Positions 8,036 to 14,318 are shown, counted from the first letter of the stretch. The stretch: 17,928 bases of DNA from an uncultured Bacteroidales bacterium (GCA_900322025.1 ONYJ01000053.1:1-17928); one strand, 5' to 3'. Notes: generated by a model from the letters alone, not told the origin. Translations and numbers: made by a program.

Positions 8036-10468
8036 ATGGAAAACGAAGGGAACTATATTTTAGAAGAATTGAATCAGGCGCAAAAAGACGCTGTTATGTG
8101 TCTTACCGGCCCATCTTTGATTATAGCAGGGGCAGGGAGCGGCAAAACAAAGGTACTTACTTGTAAGTTGGCCAATATACTATCGCACGGCTATAAGCCA
8201 TATAGTGTAATGGCTCTGACATTTACTAATAAAGCTGCCAGAGAAATGAAAGAGAGGGTTGGCAAGATGGTAGGGGAGGGAGCTGCCCGAATGATTTACA
8301 TGGGAACTTTCCACTCTATATTTCTGAGGTTTCTCAAGCAATACGCTTCGTTGCTGGATTTTTCTCCCACTTTTACTATTTACGACAAGGACGATAGCAA
8401 GAGTCTGATAAAACGATGTATTAAAGATTTGCAGTTAGACGATAAAATCTATAAGCCCAACGAAATATCTAACCGTATATCTGAGTGCAAAAATAATTTG
8501 ATTACTCCGCAAGAGTATATGAGCAGGCCAGATTTGATGGAATCTGACAGACGCACCCATCGGTCTCAGATATTTCAGATATACAATACTTACCAAAAAC
8601 GCTGCAAGGAATTGGGGGTAATGGATTTTGACGATATTCTTTTGAATACATATCGTTTGTTGGCACATTTTCCGGAAGCTTTTGCTGCAATAAAGGCAAG
8701 ATTTCAGTTTATATTGGTAGATGAGTATCAAGATACAAATCAACTGCAATATGTAATTTTACGAGCCTTGGCGCAAGACCACCAGAATATTACTGTAGTA
8801 GGAGATGATGCGCAGAGCATCTATGCCTTTAGAGGAGCAAGAATAGAGAACATACTTAATTTTCAGAAAGATTATCCAACAGCCAAGATATTCCGCTTGG
8901 AACGCAACTACCGTTCTACTCAAACTATTGTAAAAGCTGCCAATTCTGTGATAAATAAAAACAAGGGCAGAATTACCAAAGAGTGTTATTCTGAACGAGA
9001 TGTAGGGCAAAAGATAGAGCTGCTTTCTGCATATACGGAGCAGGAAGAGGCTTTAATGGTGGCCTCTTCTATAATTAGCCAGATACATCTGACAAGTGCC
9101 AAATATAAAGATTTTGCAGTACTGTATAGGACTAATAATCAAAGCCGTATTGTGGAGGAAGCCCTACGTAAAAAAAATATACCATATAAAATCTATCAGG
9201 GACATTCTTTCTATAACAGGAAAGAGATTAAGCTTATGATTGCATACCTGCGGCTTATAGTAAATCCCCAAGATGATGAGGCCTTTAAGCGTACAGTAAA
9301 TTTCCCGACAAGAGGCATTGGCGCCACTTCTATGGAGAGAGTAATAGCCTTGGCGGCAGAGAAGCAACTTGCGTTAAGTGAGGCGGTTATGCAGCTGTCT
9401 GCCGAACAGTTTCAGATTCGTCAGGCAACTCTCGATAAAATCAGGGATTTTGCCTCAAAGATGGCGGAACTTCGGTCTAAAGTTCAGGCAGAAGATGCCT
9501 ATGTCATTGCAGTAGAAATGGATAGAATATTCGGCATAACCGAGAGCCTAAAAGCCGATACTTCATTAGAGGGGCAGAGTGTGTACGAAAATGTTCAGGA
9601 GTTTATAGATAGTATCAAAGAGTTTGTAGATGAGGGAGTAGAGGAATTTAAACAATATGCAGATGAAGGCGAGTTTGGGCCGGAAATAGTTACTATAGAT
9701 CTCTACTTGCAGAATATAGCACTTGTTTCAGATGCAGACTCAGCGCAAGAAAACTCAGAAGCAACCCATCCACTGAATGCAGATGTAGAAAAAGAAGACA
9801 ACAGAGTGTCGCTCATGACGGTCCATTCTTCAAAAGGCCTTGAGTTTCCTTATGTTTACATTGTAGGCTTGGAGGAAAATCTCTTTCCCGGAGGTGGCCA
9901 TTCGGGAGCGGTGGAGAAAGAATTAGAAGAAGAACGCAGGCTTTTCTATGTAGCGGTAACTCGAGCTCAAAATGCTGTAAAATTGTCGTTTTCACGCTCG
10001 AGATTTAGGAATGGTAATTATGAAAATAATCCGCCCAGCCGTTTTATCAGAGAAATAGACAGTGCTTATATACAGAATCCTTTGGAAGAAGAAAACTCCG
10101 TACATACCATAGCAGGCTTTGGAGCTTCGTGGGGGCGATTACGAGGAGGTATGTATAACAGTGGAAGTGTGTATAATAGAAAACCTTTCGGCCAAAGAGC
10201 AGTAGGTTCGCAATCGGCTTCTGTGCCTACTACATCACGTCCTAATTTTACACCTGAATCGCAGTTACGGCCTAAAGATGAGAATTTTGTGCCAGATTCT
10301 CCAGTGCTCATGAAGGAGGGAATGAAGGTAGAACACGAGCGTTTTGGTTTTGGGCAAATAATATCAATGAGCGGTAGTGCGGGAGATTTGAAAGCTATAG
10401 TTGATTTTGAAGATTTAGGCAGAAAAACCCTTCTTTTGAAGTTTGCAAAAATGCGGATAGTGAAGTAA
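8036..10468 (+). CDS. pcrA: ATP-dependent 3'-5' DNA helicase, PcrA/UvrD type (SF1A)
   Basis: An 810-residue helicase for nucleotide excision repair, mismatch repair and clearing of proteins from DNA. SF1A motifs appear in order: Q motif LNQAQKDAV, Walker A GAGSGKT (residues 32-38 from this start), FTNKAAREMKERV, Walker B DEYQDTNQLQY, motif III VVGDDAQSIYAFRGA, motif IV RLERNYRST, motif V VHSSKGLEFPYV and motif VI YVAVTRAQ. A disordered, Ser/Pro-rich linker leads to a C-terminal Tudor-like domain (MKVEHERFGFGQIISMSG...), the RNA-polymerase-contact module of PcrA/UvrD. The frame has an ATG at 7997, but the added 13 hydrophobic residues are not expected for the family and lie over the probable promoter, so 8036 is preferred. 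It is divergent from nqrA and followed by a long intergenic region with no clear terminator. Confidence 0.95.
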   Translation: MENEGNYILEELNQAQKDAVMCLTGPSLIIAGAGSGKTKVLTCKLANILSHGYKPYSVMALTFTNKAAREMKERVGKMVGEGAARMIYMGTFHSIFLRFLKQYASLLDFSPTFTIYDKDDSKSLIKRCIKDLQLDDKIYKPNEISNRISECKNNLITPQEYMSRPDLMESDRRTHRSQIFQIYNTYQKRCKELGVMDFDDILLNTYRLLAHFPEAFAAIKARFQFILVDEYQDTNQLQYVILRALAQDHQNITVVGDDAQSIYAFRGARIENILNFQKDYPTAKIFRLERNYRSTQTIVKAANSVINKNKGRITKECYSERDVGQKIELLSAYTEQEEALMVASSIISQIHLTSAKYKDFAVLYRTNNQSRIVEEALRKKNIPYKIYQGHSFYNRKEIKLMIAYLRLIVNPQDDEAFKRTVNFPTRGIGATSMERVIALAAEKQLALSEAVMQLSAEQFQIRQATLDKIRDFASKMAELRSKVQAEDAYVIAVEMDRIFGITESLKADTSLEGQSVYENVQEFIDSIKEFVDEGVEEFKQYADEGEFGPEIVTIDLYLQNIALVSDADSAQENSEATHPLNADVEKEDNRVSLMTVHSSKGLEFPYVYIVGLEENLFPGGGHSGAVEKELEEERRLFYVAVTRAQNAVKLSFSRSRFRNGNYENNPPSRFIREIDSAYIQNPLEEENSVHTIAGFGASWGRLRGGMYNSGSVYNRKPFGQRAVGSQSASVPTTSRPNFTPESQLRPKDENFVPDSPVLMKEGMKVEHERFGFGQIISMSGSAGDLKAIVDFEDLGRKTLLLKFAKMRIVK

Positions 10469-10529
10469 AAACAAGCAAGAAATAATCATCCGTGTATATT
10501 TATTAAGAACTTTTTTGGGGTTTATGAAG

Positions 10530-10537
10530 TAATTTTG
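10530..10537 (+). promoter_or_regulatory. Isolated -7-like box
   Basis: TAATTTTG followed by C fits TAnnTTTG exactly, but no TTTG lies at the right distance upstream (the nearest is only 12 bp away). It may be an alternative upstream promoter for the candidate small RNA or a chance match in AT-rich sequence. Confidence 0.25.
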
Positions 10538-10581
10538 CACTTACTTTTTGACTCTACCCAACAAAAAATAGTTTCCATAAA

Positions 10582-10612
10582 TTTGGATTTTAAGAATATT
10601 TTCTTACTATTG
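10582..10612 (+). promoter_or_regulatory. Promoter of the candidate small RNA (TTTG - 19 bp - TACTATTG)
   Basis: TTTG at 10582-10585 is separated by exactly 19 bp from TACTATTG at 10605-10612, one mismatch from TAnnTTTG. This is one of only three places in the window where both boxes are recognisable at good spacing. The predicted start is near 10618, and the next feature downstream is a pair of hairpins rather than a reading frame. Confidence 0.55.
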
Positions 10613-10617
10613 CAATG

Positions 10618-10700
10618 TTTTTCATAGTTTAAGTTTAGGTTAAGTCGAGGCTTGAGCCTTGCGAAGAGGAGGATAGCGTTCTGTTATCCTCTTTCTTTTT
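10618..10700 (+). ncRNA. Candidate small RNA of about 80 nt (two hairpins, intrinsic terminator)
   Basis: A transcript from the promoter above would have an AU-rich 5' part, then a first hairpin at 10646-10661 (CGAGGC, loop TTGA, GCCTTG with one G-U pair). The second hairpin is at 10667-10693 (arm AGGAGGATAGC, loop GTTCT) and ends in CTTTTT. No reading frame with a plausible start lies inside. It could instead be an attenuator-like leader of the lipoprotein gene 165 bases downstream. I do not recognise it as a known family; it does not show the 4.5S RNA, 6S RNA or tmRNA hallmarks. The existence of an RNA is inferred from architecture only. Confidence 0.45.
10667..10700 (+). terminator. Rho-independent terminator closing the candidate small RNA
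   Basis: The stem pairs 10667-10677 with 10683-10693 (core GAGGATA/TATCCTC, plus G-U and A-U extensions) around a 5-base loop, followed by CTTTTT. It could also terminate read-through from pcrA, which has no terminator of its own. Confidence 0.65.
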
Positions 10701-10743
10701 ATATTGTATAATAAGTTCTTTTTTAGGAAAATAAACCACTCTC

Positions 10744-10847
10744 AGGTTTGTGTATATAAGCATAAAAGTTTGATTGTCTGTAAGGTAAATTTTACGGTAT
10801 TGTTTGCAGAAAGTAGCTCTTGCCAATATATTGCACTGCACAAACCT
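10744..10847. repeat. 9-bp perfect inverted repeat upstream of the lipoprotein gene
   Basis: AGGTTTGTG at 10744-10752 and CACAAACCT at 10839-10847 are perfectly complementary and bracket 86 bases. The right arm lies at the predicted transcription start of the gene at 10863. The palindrome GTAAATTTTAC sits in the middle. This could be a looping operator, or a stem if transcription begins further upstream. Whether it is functional is unknown. Confidence 0.4.
10803..10834 (+). promoter_or_regulatory. Possible promoter of the DUF4493-like lipoprotein
   Basis: TTTG at 10803-10806 and TATATTGC at 10827-10834 are 20 bp apart. The second box lacks one T of the consensus TAnnTTTGC, but the same variant lies in front of two other genes in the window. 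The leader would be about 20-25 bases. Confidence 0.4.
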
Positions 10848-10862
10848 AAATAACAGCAGAGT

Positions 10863-12077
10863 ATGAATAAAGCTACATTTACAGACAAGGCGGTAGCAGG
10901 CATTCTGCCGCTAAGAACAAAATTTTTCTTGCATGCTACATTGTATGCGATATTCTTTAATGCCCTAGTATCTTGTATCCAGCCCATAGATAGAGATAAA
11001 GCAGTTGGAGGACAGGTAGATACATCTACAATGGCACGCTTGGCATTTTTTTTAGACAAAGCTTCTTATGATAGCTGCCTTGTTGTAGGAGAAAATATAG
11101 CCGGCAATTCTATTCTATCTGCCTCGTATTCTAGTTATCTGGATTCAAACTCTTATCTTCTTACAATAACCTCTTCTGCGGGCAGGGTTATTTATGATAG
11201 CACTTATATCGGGCGTCCGGATGTGTTTTATGTACAGGCAGGAACCTATAAAATCCGAGTAGTTTCCGGAACCTTTACAGAGCCATCTTTCTATCCTCTT
11301 TTTGGGCAGGAGCAAACGGTTAAGGCAATAAAAGACAGTACCATGCGAGTTCAGTTAATATCGCGACAACTTACAGGAGGCATAAGATTTACCTTTACTA
11401 CCGCCTTCACCGAATGGTTCAAAGGAGTTGGCTTATATCTGAAAAGAGATACGGTTATGTCTAAATATGGCTATGGTACAAGACTTTACAAGTATTTCTA
11501 TCCCGGAGAAATTCAGGTAATATATAAGAATAAAGATGGCGATCCTTCCTATACTCCGCCAAGTAGGCCAAGCTATGCAGACACAATTTTATTCAAGCGT
11601 AAACTAAAGGCAGCAGAGTTAGTAACAATATCTTTAGATTATGATATTACCAAAGTTTCATACAATGGTTTTGGGCTTAAAATAGATACGGCAAGAATCC
11701 GTAAAGATGAGTATTTTAATTTAGGAGGGATTGCTCCGTATGGCTGTATATCTGTGTGGTATGCTCAGAACCATATAGGTGATACGCTAAAGCTATTTGG
11801 ATATATAGTTGGAGGCGATGCCACAACAACAACCTTTAAAAAAGTTAAACCATTTGCATCCAAAACGCATATAGTAGTGGGGGCTCAAGACTGGCAAAGC
11901 CTAAGAGAAAAGACCATAGCCATAGAGCTGCCCAATGGTGAGATACGCAGACAGCTAAACTTGGTTGACCATCCGGAACTCATAAAAAAGCCGATAGTAA
12001 TAGACGGAATAGTATCAGATTCTTACTTTGGCTATCCGGGTATGAAAAACATAACTTCTTATCAGTTACTCAAGTAG
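10863..12077 (+). CDS. Lipoprotein with DUF4493-like and C-terminal DUF6359-like (OB-fold) regions
   Basis: This 404-residue protein has a long basic n-region, a hydrophobic stretch (about 21-36) and a lipobox ALVSC that predicts lipidation at C38, hence outer-membrane or surface location. Residues of about 50-165 resemble DUF4493 of Bacteroidota lipoproteins: a YxVQAGTYKIRVVSG strand pair, then a (P)SFYPLFGQEQTV stretch where partners usually have PYYxGxxxF. The last 95 residues resemble the DUF6359 OB-fold: LFGYIVGG, ELPNGEIRRQLNLVDHP and DSYFGYPGMKNITSYQL. The central part (about 165-305) is beta-rich and unrecognised. Family names are from memory of conserved patterns, not from a search. 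It has its own promoter-like region and no operon partner. Function is unknown; related lipoproteins are often thought to take part in cell-surface adhesion or binding. Confidence 0.8.
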   Translation: MNKATFTDKAVAGILPLRTKFFLHATLYAIFFNALVSCIQPIDRDKAVGGQVDTSTMARLAFFLDKASYDSCLVVGENIAGNSILSASYSSYLDSNSYLLTITSSAGRVIYDSTYIGRPDVFYVQAGTYKIRVVSGTFTEPSFYPLFGQEQTVKAIKDSTMRVQLISRQLTGGIRFTFTTAFTEWFKGVGLYLKRDTVMSKYGYGTRLYKYFYPGEIQVIYKNKDGDPSYTPPSRPSYADTILFKRKLKAAELVTISLDYDITKVSYNGFGLKIDTARIRKDEYFNLGGIAPYGCISVWYAQNHIGDTLKLFGYIVGGDATTTTFKKVKPFASKTHIVVGAQDWQSLREKTIAIELPNGEIRRQLNLVDHPELIKKPIVIDGIVSDSYFGYPGMKNITSYQLLK

Positions 12078-12116
12078 TTGTTCTATAGCCAATTGCAACC
12101 GGTAGTGCTGGTAAAA

Positions 12117-12395
12117 CTATCTGCGCCTGTAAATAATAGAGCTTATGAGTGAAGAAATTATGCTGAATAAACTCCCGAACAACATAAACTTCATGGTGCT
12201 TTTATTGGAAGCTTTTTGCTGCGCTGCAATTTGTTGCTGCACTGCTTGTTGCTGGGCAGCATACTGTTGTTGGTAGTCTGGTACTTGGGCATGTTGTTGA
12301 TTAGCCTGTGCATTTACAGTAACTCCGCAATGCGGACAGGTTGCTGCATGTTCAGAAACATCTTTTCCACATTCTTTGCATTTGATTAGTGCCAT
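12117..12395 (-). CDS. Small zinc-ribbon protein with Gln/Ala-rich linker and C-terminal membrane helix
   Basis: A 92-residue protein. The N-terminus is a four-cysteine zinc ribbon, C6-x2-C9 and C20-x2-C23 (KCKECGK and TCPHCGV). Residues of about 28-64 are low-complexity and dominated by Gln and Ala. Residues of about 68-88 form a hydrophobic segment ending in RRR, a probable single membrane anchor with its basic tail on the cytoplasmic side. Such proteins are common in Bacteroidota and of unknown function; the ribbon probably binds a protein partner or serves a structural role. The 3' end faces the end of the lipoprotein gene 39 bp away, with no clear terminator between them. A TATATTTG box is found 26 bases before the ATG. 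Confidence 0.8.
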   Translation of the reverse strand: MALIKCKECGKDVSEHAATCPHCGVTVNAQANQQHAQVPDYQQQYAAQQQAVQQQIAAQQKASNKSTMKFMLFGSLFSIISSLISSIIYRRR

Positions 12396-12421
12396 ATTCT
12401 ACGCAGTTTAGTTCAAGTGCA

Positions 12422-12429
12422 CAAATATA
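12422..12429 (-). promoter_or_regulatory. -7 box of the zinc-ribbon gene
   Basis: On the minus strand TATATTTG fits the Bacteroidota consensus exactly and would start transcription about 20 bases before the ATG at 12395. No TTTG -33 box is seen. It diverges from the wlbB promoter about 75 bp away. Confidence 0.6.
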
Positions 12430-12501
12430 AGTAAAAGTATTTTAGAAATAATCTCAATGATAGAGGTATGTTGTTAAATTCATTTCGAAATGTATTCTGA
12501 T

Positions 12502-12509
12502 TATCTTTG
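12502..12509 (+). promoter_or_regulatory. -7 box of wlbB, almost touching the start codon
   Basis: TATCTTTG followed by C fits TAnnTTTG exactly. It ends only 4 bases before the ATG at 12514, so transcription should begin at or very near the start codon (leaderless mRNA). It also shows that the in-frame ATG at 12490 cannot be the start. Confidence 0.65.
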
Positions 12510-12513
12510 CAGT

Positions 12514-13107
12514 ATGGAAGAAAAGTTTTTTGCTCACTCTACAGCAGTGATAGACGAAGGCTGCACAATAGGAGCCGGTACAAAAATATGGCACTTCTCT
12601 CATATAATGAAAGATGCCGTAATAGGGGAGAATTGTAACATAGGACAGAATGTGGTAATTGCTCCGGGAGTTGTACTGGGGCAGAATTGCAAGGTACAGA
12701 ACAATGTATCTGTATATACCGGAGTAATTTGTGCAGACGATGTTTTTCTTGGTCCAAGCTGTGTATTTACTAATGTTATAAATCCGCGCAGTGCTGTAAG
12801 CCGTAGAGACAGTTATCGCCGAACCATGGTAGGCAAGGGAGCTACAATAGGAGCCAATGCAACTATTGTTTGCGGGCATAACATAGGAGAATATGCTTTT
12901 GTGGGTGCGGGTGCGGTTGTTACTAAGGATGTGCTGCCTTATGCCCTGATTGTTGGTAATCCGGCCAAACAGATAGGATGGATTAGTCAGGTAGGTTGTA
13001 GGCTGATATTCAATAAGAACCACAATGGCGATTATATTGCTATATGTCCAGAAAGCGGGCAGAAGTACAAATTGTACAATAAAATGGTGTATAAGTTAGA
13101 GGAGTAG
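12514..13107 (+). CDS. wlbB: WlbB/WbpD-type N-acetyltransferase (left-handed beta-helix)
   Basis: A 197-residue hexapeptide-repeat acetyltransferase. It closely follows the pattern of WbpD/WlbB, which acetylate the 3-amino group of UDP-GlcNAc(3NH2)A with acetyl-CoA to give UDP-2,3-diacetamido-2,3-dideoxy-glucuronate for surface polysaccharide. Visible hallmarks are DEGCTIGAGTKIWHFSHI, GENCNIGQNVVIAPGV, VQNNVSVYTGV, GPSCVFTNVINPRS, KGATIGANATIVCG and VVGNPAKQIGW-like ends (here LIVGNPAKQIGW). The last roughly 40 residues (CPESGQKYKL) form the family's C-terminal tail. The partner genes of the pathway (wbpA/wlbA/wbpE-type dehydrogenase, oxidase, aminotransferase) are not here, so it is an orphan. 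I start it at 12514 because homologues start just before the H-x-S/T-A-V-I-D motif and because the promoter overlies the earlier ATG. It converges on lysR with a 9-bp gap. Exact substrate is inferred. Confidence 0.85.
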   Translation: MEEKFFAHSTAVIDEGCTIGAGTKIWHFSHIMKDAVIGENCNIGQNVVIAPGVVLGQNCKVQNNVSVYTGVICADDVFLGPSCVFTNVINPRSAVSRRDSYRRTMVGKGATIGANATIVCGHNIGEYAFVGAGAVVTKDVLPYALIVGNPAKQIGWISQVGCRLIFNKNHNGDYIAICPESGQKYKLYNKMVYKLEE

Positions 13108-13116
13108 ATACACCTA

Positions 13117-14025
13117 TCAGCGTAGCTTTCTGTTCTTTGCCCATCCTCTTGCGAAAGCAGAGAAGCCGCCAAGATTACTTCCTTTTTTCCAACATACAGC
13201 ATAATGTCTTCTGATGGCAGGAATTGCCTCCAATTCTGTTAAGTGGATAGTTTTCAGAATATTTTTTTCGAGCAGTCTTGCAATTTGACTTTTCCACAGG
13301 AAAGCCACCATAGGTTCCGTAGCCACCGAAACTCCCTTGCTATATTCTATAAGAAATCTGATAGTTGCAACAGGGTCTGGCATGGTGGCTGAAATTTTCA
13401 ATGAGTTGGAACTTAAACCGGCAGCAGCCATACTTGTTAGAATTTCGGCAGTTGTTTCGCCATCACCCTCATACATAATGGCTTTAACTTCCGAAATATC
13501 GTAATACATATCTTCTTTTACTCCTGCATGAGAAACCGTCAGGAGGGTATCTGTAAAAAAGTGTTCTGCCGCATCTTCATTAGCTCCACCTTTTACGCCT
13601 ATATTCACTTCCGTGGCTTCTACTGCTTTTTCTATATCGGCGATATCTAAAATTTTATGGTGTATATTGCTTGTGGGCGATAGTCTGCAGTAGTCGGCGG
13701 CAAAATCCGGAAAGATGCCGTAGTATATGGCTTTAGGTATGCCTATGATGAATGTTCCGTTTATAATGTGTGAAAGCAATTCACCTTCCTGCTCCATCTC
13801 GTTGTGGAGTTCGAGTATTTTAAGGGCTTTTTGCAGTAGCACTTCTCCGGCATAGGTAAGTGTGTATTTATTTCCTCGCCTTGCGAACAGTTCTACTTTA
13901 TATTTATCTTCCAAGAGTTTGATATGCTGACTAACAGCCGGCTGAGAAATACCCAGCATTTGAGCAGTTATGCTAAAATTGAGCGTTTGGGCTGCCGTGG
14001 CAAATACTTTCAATCTAAAGTCCAT
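13117..14025 (-). CDS. LysR-family transcriptional regulator
   Basis: A 302-residue regulator of normal family length. The N-terminal winged helix-turn-helix spans about residues 1-60 (LNFSITAQMLGISQPAVSQH, then LEDKYKVELFARR). A linker helix and a periplasmic-binding-like effector domain (about 88-290) follow. I do not see the redox cysteine pair of OxyR, and the ligand is unknown. Autoregulating LysR genes usually have a divergent target, but here the upstream neighbour is a tRNA gene on the same strand, so the target is elsewhere or is the gene itself. A TATATTGC box lies 20 bases before the ATG. The preceding 74 bp form a GC-rich palindromic spacer. Confidence 0.9.
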   Translation of the reverse strand: MDFRLKVFATAAQTLNFSITAQMLGISQPAVSQHIKLLEDKYKVELFARRGNKYTLTYAGEVLLQKALKILELHNEMEQEGELLSHIINGTFIIGIPKAIYYGIFPDFAADYCRLSPTSNIHHKILDIADIEKAVEATEVNIGVKGGANEDAAEHFFTDTLLTVSHAGVKEDMYYDISEVKAIMYEGDGETTAEILTSMAAAGLSSNSLKISATMPDPVATIRFLIEYSKGVSVATEPMVAFLWKSQIARLLEKNILKTIHLTELEAIPAIRRHYAVCWKKGSNLGGFSAFARGWAKNRKLR

Positions 14026-14045
14026 ATCAAGCTATCTTCTAAGTG

Positions 14046-14053
14046 GCAATATA
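14046..14053 (-). promoter_or_regulatory. Possible -7-like box of the lysR gene
   Basis: On the minus strand TATATTGC, one T short of TATATTTGC, lies 20 bases before the lysR ATG. The same eight bases occur before the genes starting at 10863 and 15361. There is no -33 box; a T-rich stretch occupies that place. Confidence 0.35.
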
Positions 14054-14072
14054 CTAAAAAAATAAAAAAGAG

Positions 14073-14145
14073 GGCGACTAAAAAGCCGCTTTAGTGCCGG
14101 CCGGATAGGCCGTAGTACCCATAGTGGGTGGCTGGAGACGGAGTG
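14073..14145. repeat. GC-rich multi-palindrome element between tRNA-Asp terminator and lysR
   Basis: About 60% G+C, clearly above its surroundings, with no reading frame. It contains ACCCA-TAG-TGGGT (14117-14129), GGCC-GGATA-GGCC (14099-14111), the self-complementary CCGGCCGG near 14097, and the imperfect hairpin GGCGACT-AAAA-AGCCGC at about 14073-14089. Read on the minus strand the last hairpin forms a G-U pair and is followed by CTCTTTTTT, so it could act as a second terminator. The arrangement suggests a dispersed palindromic (REP-like) repeat, but with one copy in the window this cannot be shown. Confidence 0.45.
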
Positions 14146-14187
14146 AAAAAAAAGAGAGGCTGCCAAAACACTTTGTGGCCAGCCTCT
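14146..14187 (-). terminator. Rho-independent terminator of tRNA-Asp
   Basis: On the minus strand AGAGGCTGGCCA pairs with TGGCAGCCTCT (one bulged G), the loop is about ten bases, and the stem is followed by CTTTTTTTT. It starts 7 bases after the tRNA 3' end. Confidence 0.85.
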
Positions 14188-14193
14188 TTTAAG

Positions 14194-14268
14194 CGGTGCG
14201 TACGAGACTCGAACTCGTGACCTCCTGCGTGACAGGCAGGCATTCTAACCAAGCTGAACTAACGCACC
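14194..14268 (-). tRNA. tRNA-Asp (anticodon GTC)
   Basis: A 75-base cloverleaf on the minus strand. The acceptor arms are GGTGCGT and ACGCACC with discriminator G. The D arm contains GTTCAGCTTGGTTAGAAT. The anticodon stem-loop is CCTGC-CTGTCAC-GCAGG, giving anticodon GTC. The T arm is ACGAG-TTCGAGT-CTCGT. The 3' CCA is not encoded and must be added. The gene stands alone with its own promoter and terminator. A 3' tRNA end is a frequent integration target, but no integrase or duplicated tRNA end is seen here. Confidence 0.96.
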
Positions 14269-14283
14269 TTTAGTATTGGAGTG

Positions 14284-14314
14284 CAAATATAGATATCTTT
14301 TTGGAAAGTGCAAG
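14284..14314 (-). promoter_or_regulatory. Promoter of tRNA-Asp (CTTG - 19 bp - TATATTTG)
   Basis: On the minus strand the -7 box TATATTTG (14291 to 14284) is perfect, and CTTG (14314 to 14311), one base off TTTG, lies exactly 19 bp upstream, just after the rsmD stop. Transcription would begin about 10 bases before the tRNA 5' end. Confidence 0.7.
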
Positions 14315-14318
14315 AATT

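Larger units (their letters stand above)
10469..10862. other. 394-bp intergenic region with promoter, hairpins and inverted repeat, no protein gene
   Basis: No convincing coding frame on either strand. Reading left to right it holds an isolated TAATTTTG box (10530-10537), a well-spaced promoter (10582-10612), two adjacent hairpins ending in a U-run (10646-10700), an 11-base palindrome GTAAATTTTAC (10785-10795) inside a 9-bp inverted repeat (10744-10847), and a promoter-like pair in front of the lipoprotein gene. It is the longest gene-free stretch of the window. Confidence 0.7.

Noticed and set aside
12205..12310. Repetitive TTGTTGCTG-like sequence considered as a microsatellite or mobile repeat
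   Set aside because: It is explained by the Gln/Ala-rich linker of the zinc-ribbon protein.
12454..13023. Long minus-strand frame (189 codons) opposite wlbB
   Set aside because: It is the antisense of hexapeptide-repeat codons, rich in Tyr/Ser/Ile with no family signature. Wlb-type conservation on the plus strand explains the region.
14059..14093. Separate terminator call for the hairpin GCGGCT-TTTT-AGTCGC on the minus strand
   Set aside because: The stem is only six pairs with one G-U, and a strong terminator already stands upstream, so it is described within the palindromic element instead.
14194..14268. tRNA-Asp as an attachment site of an integrated element
   Set aside because: No integrase, phage or plasmid gene and no direct repeat of the tRNA 3' end is seen on either side.
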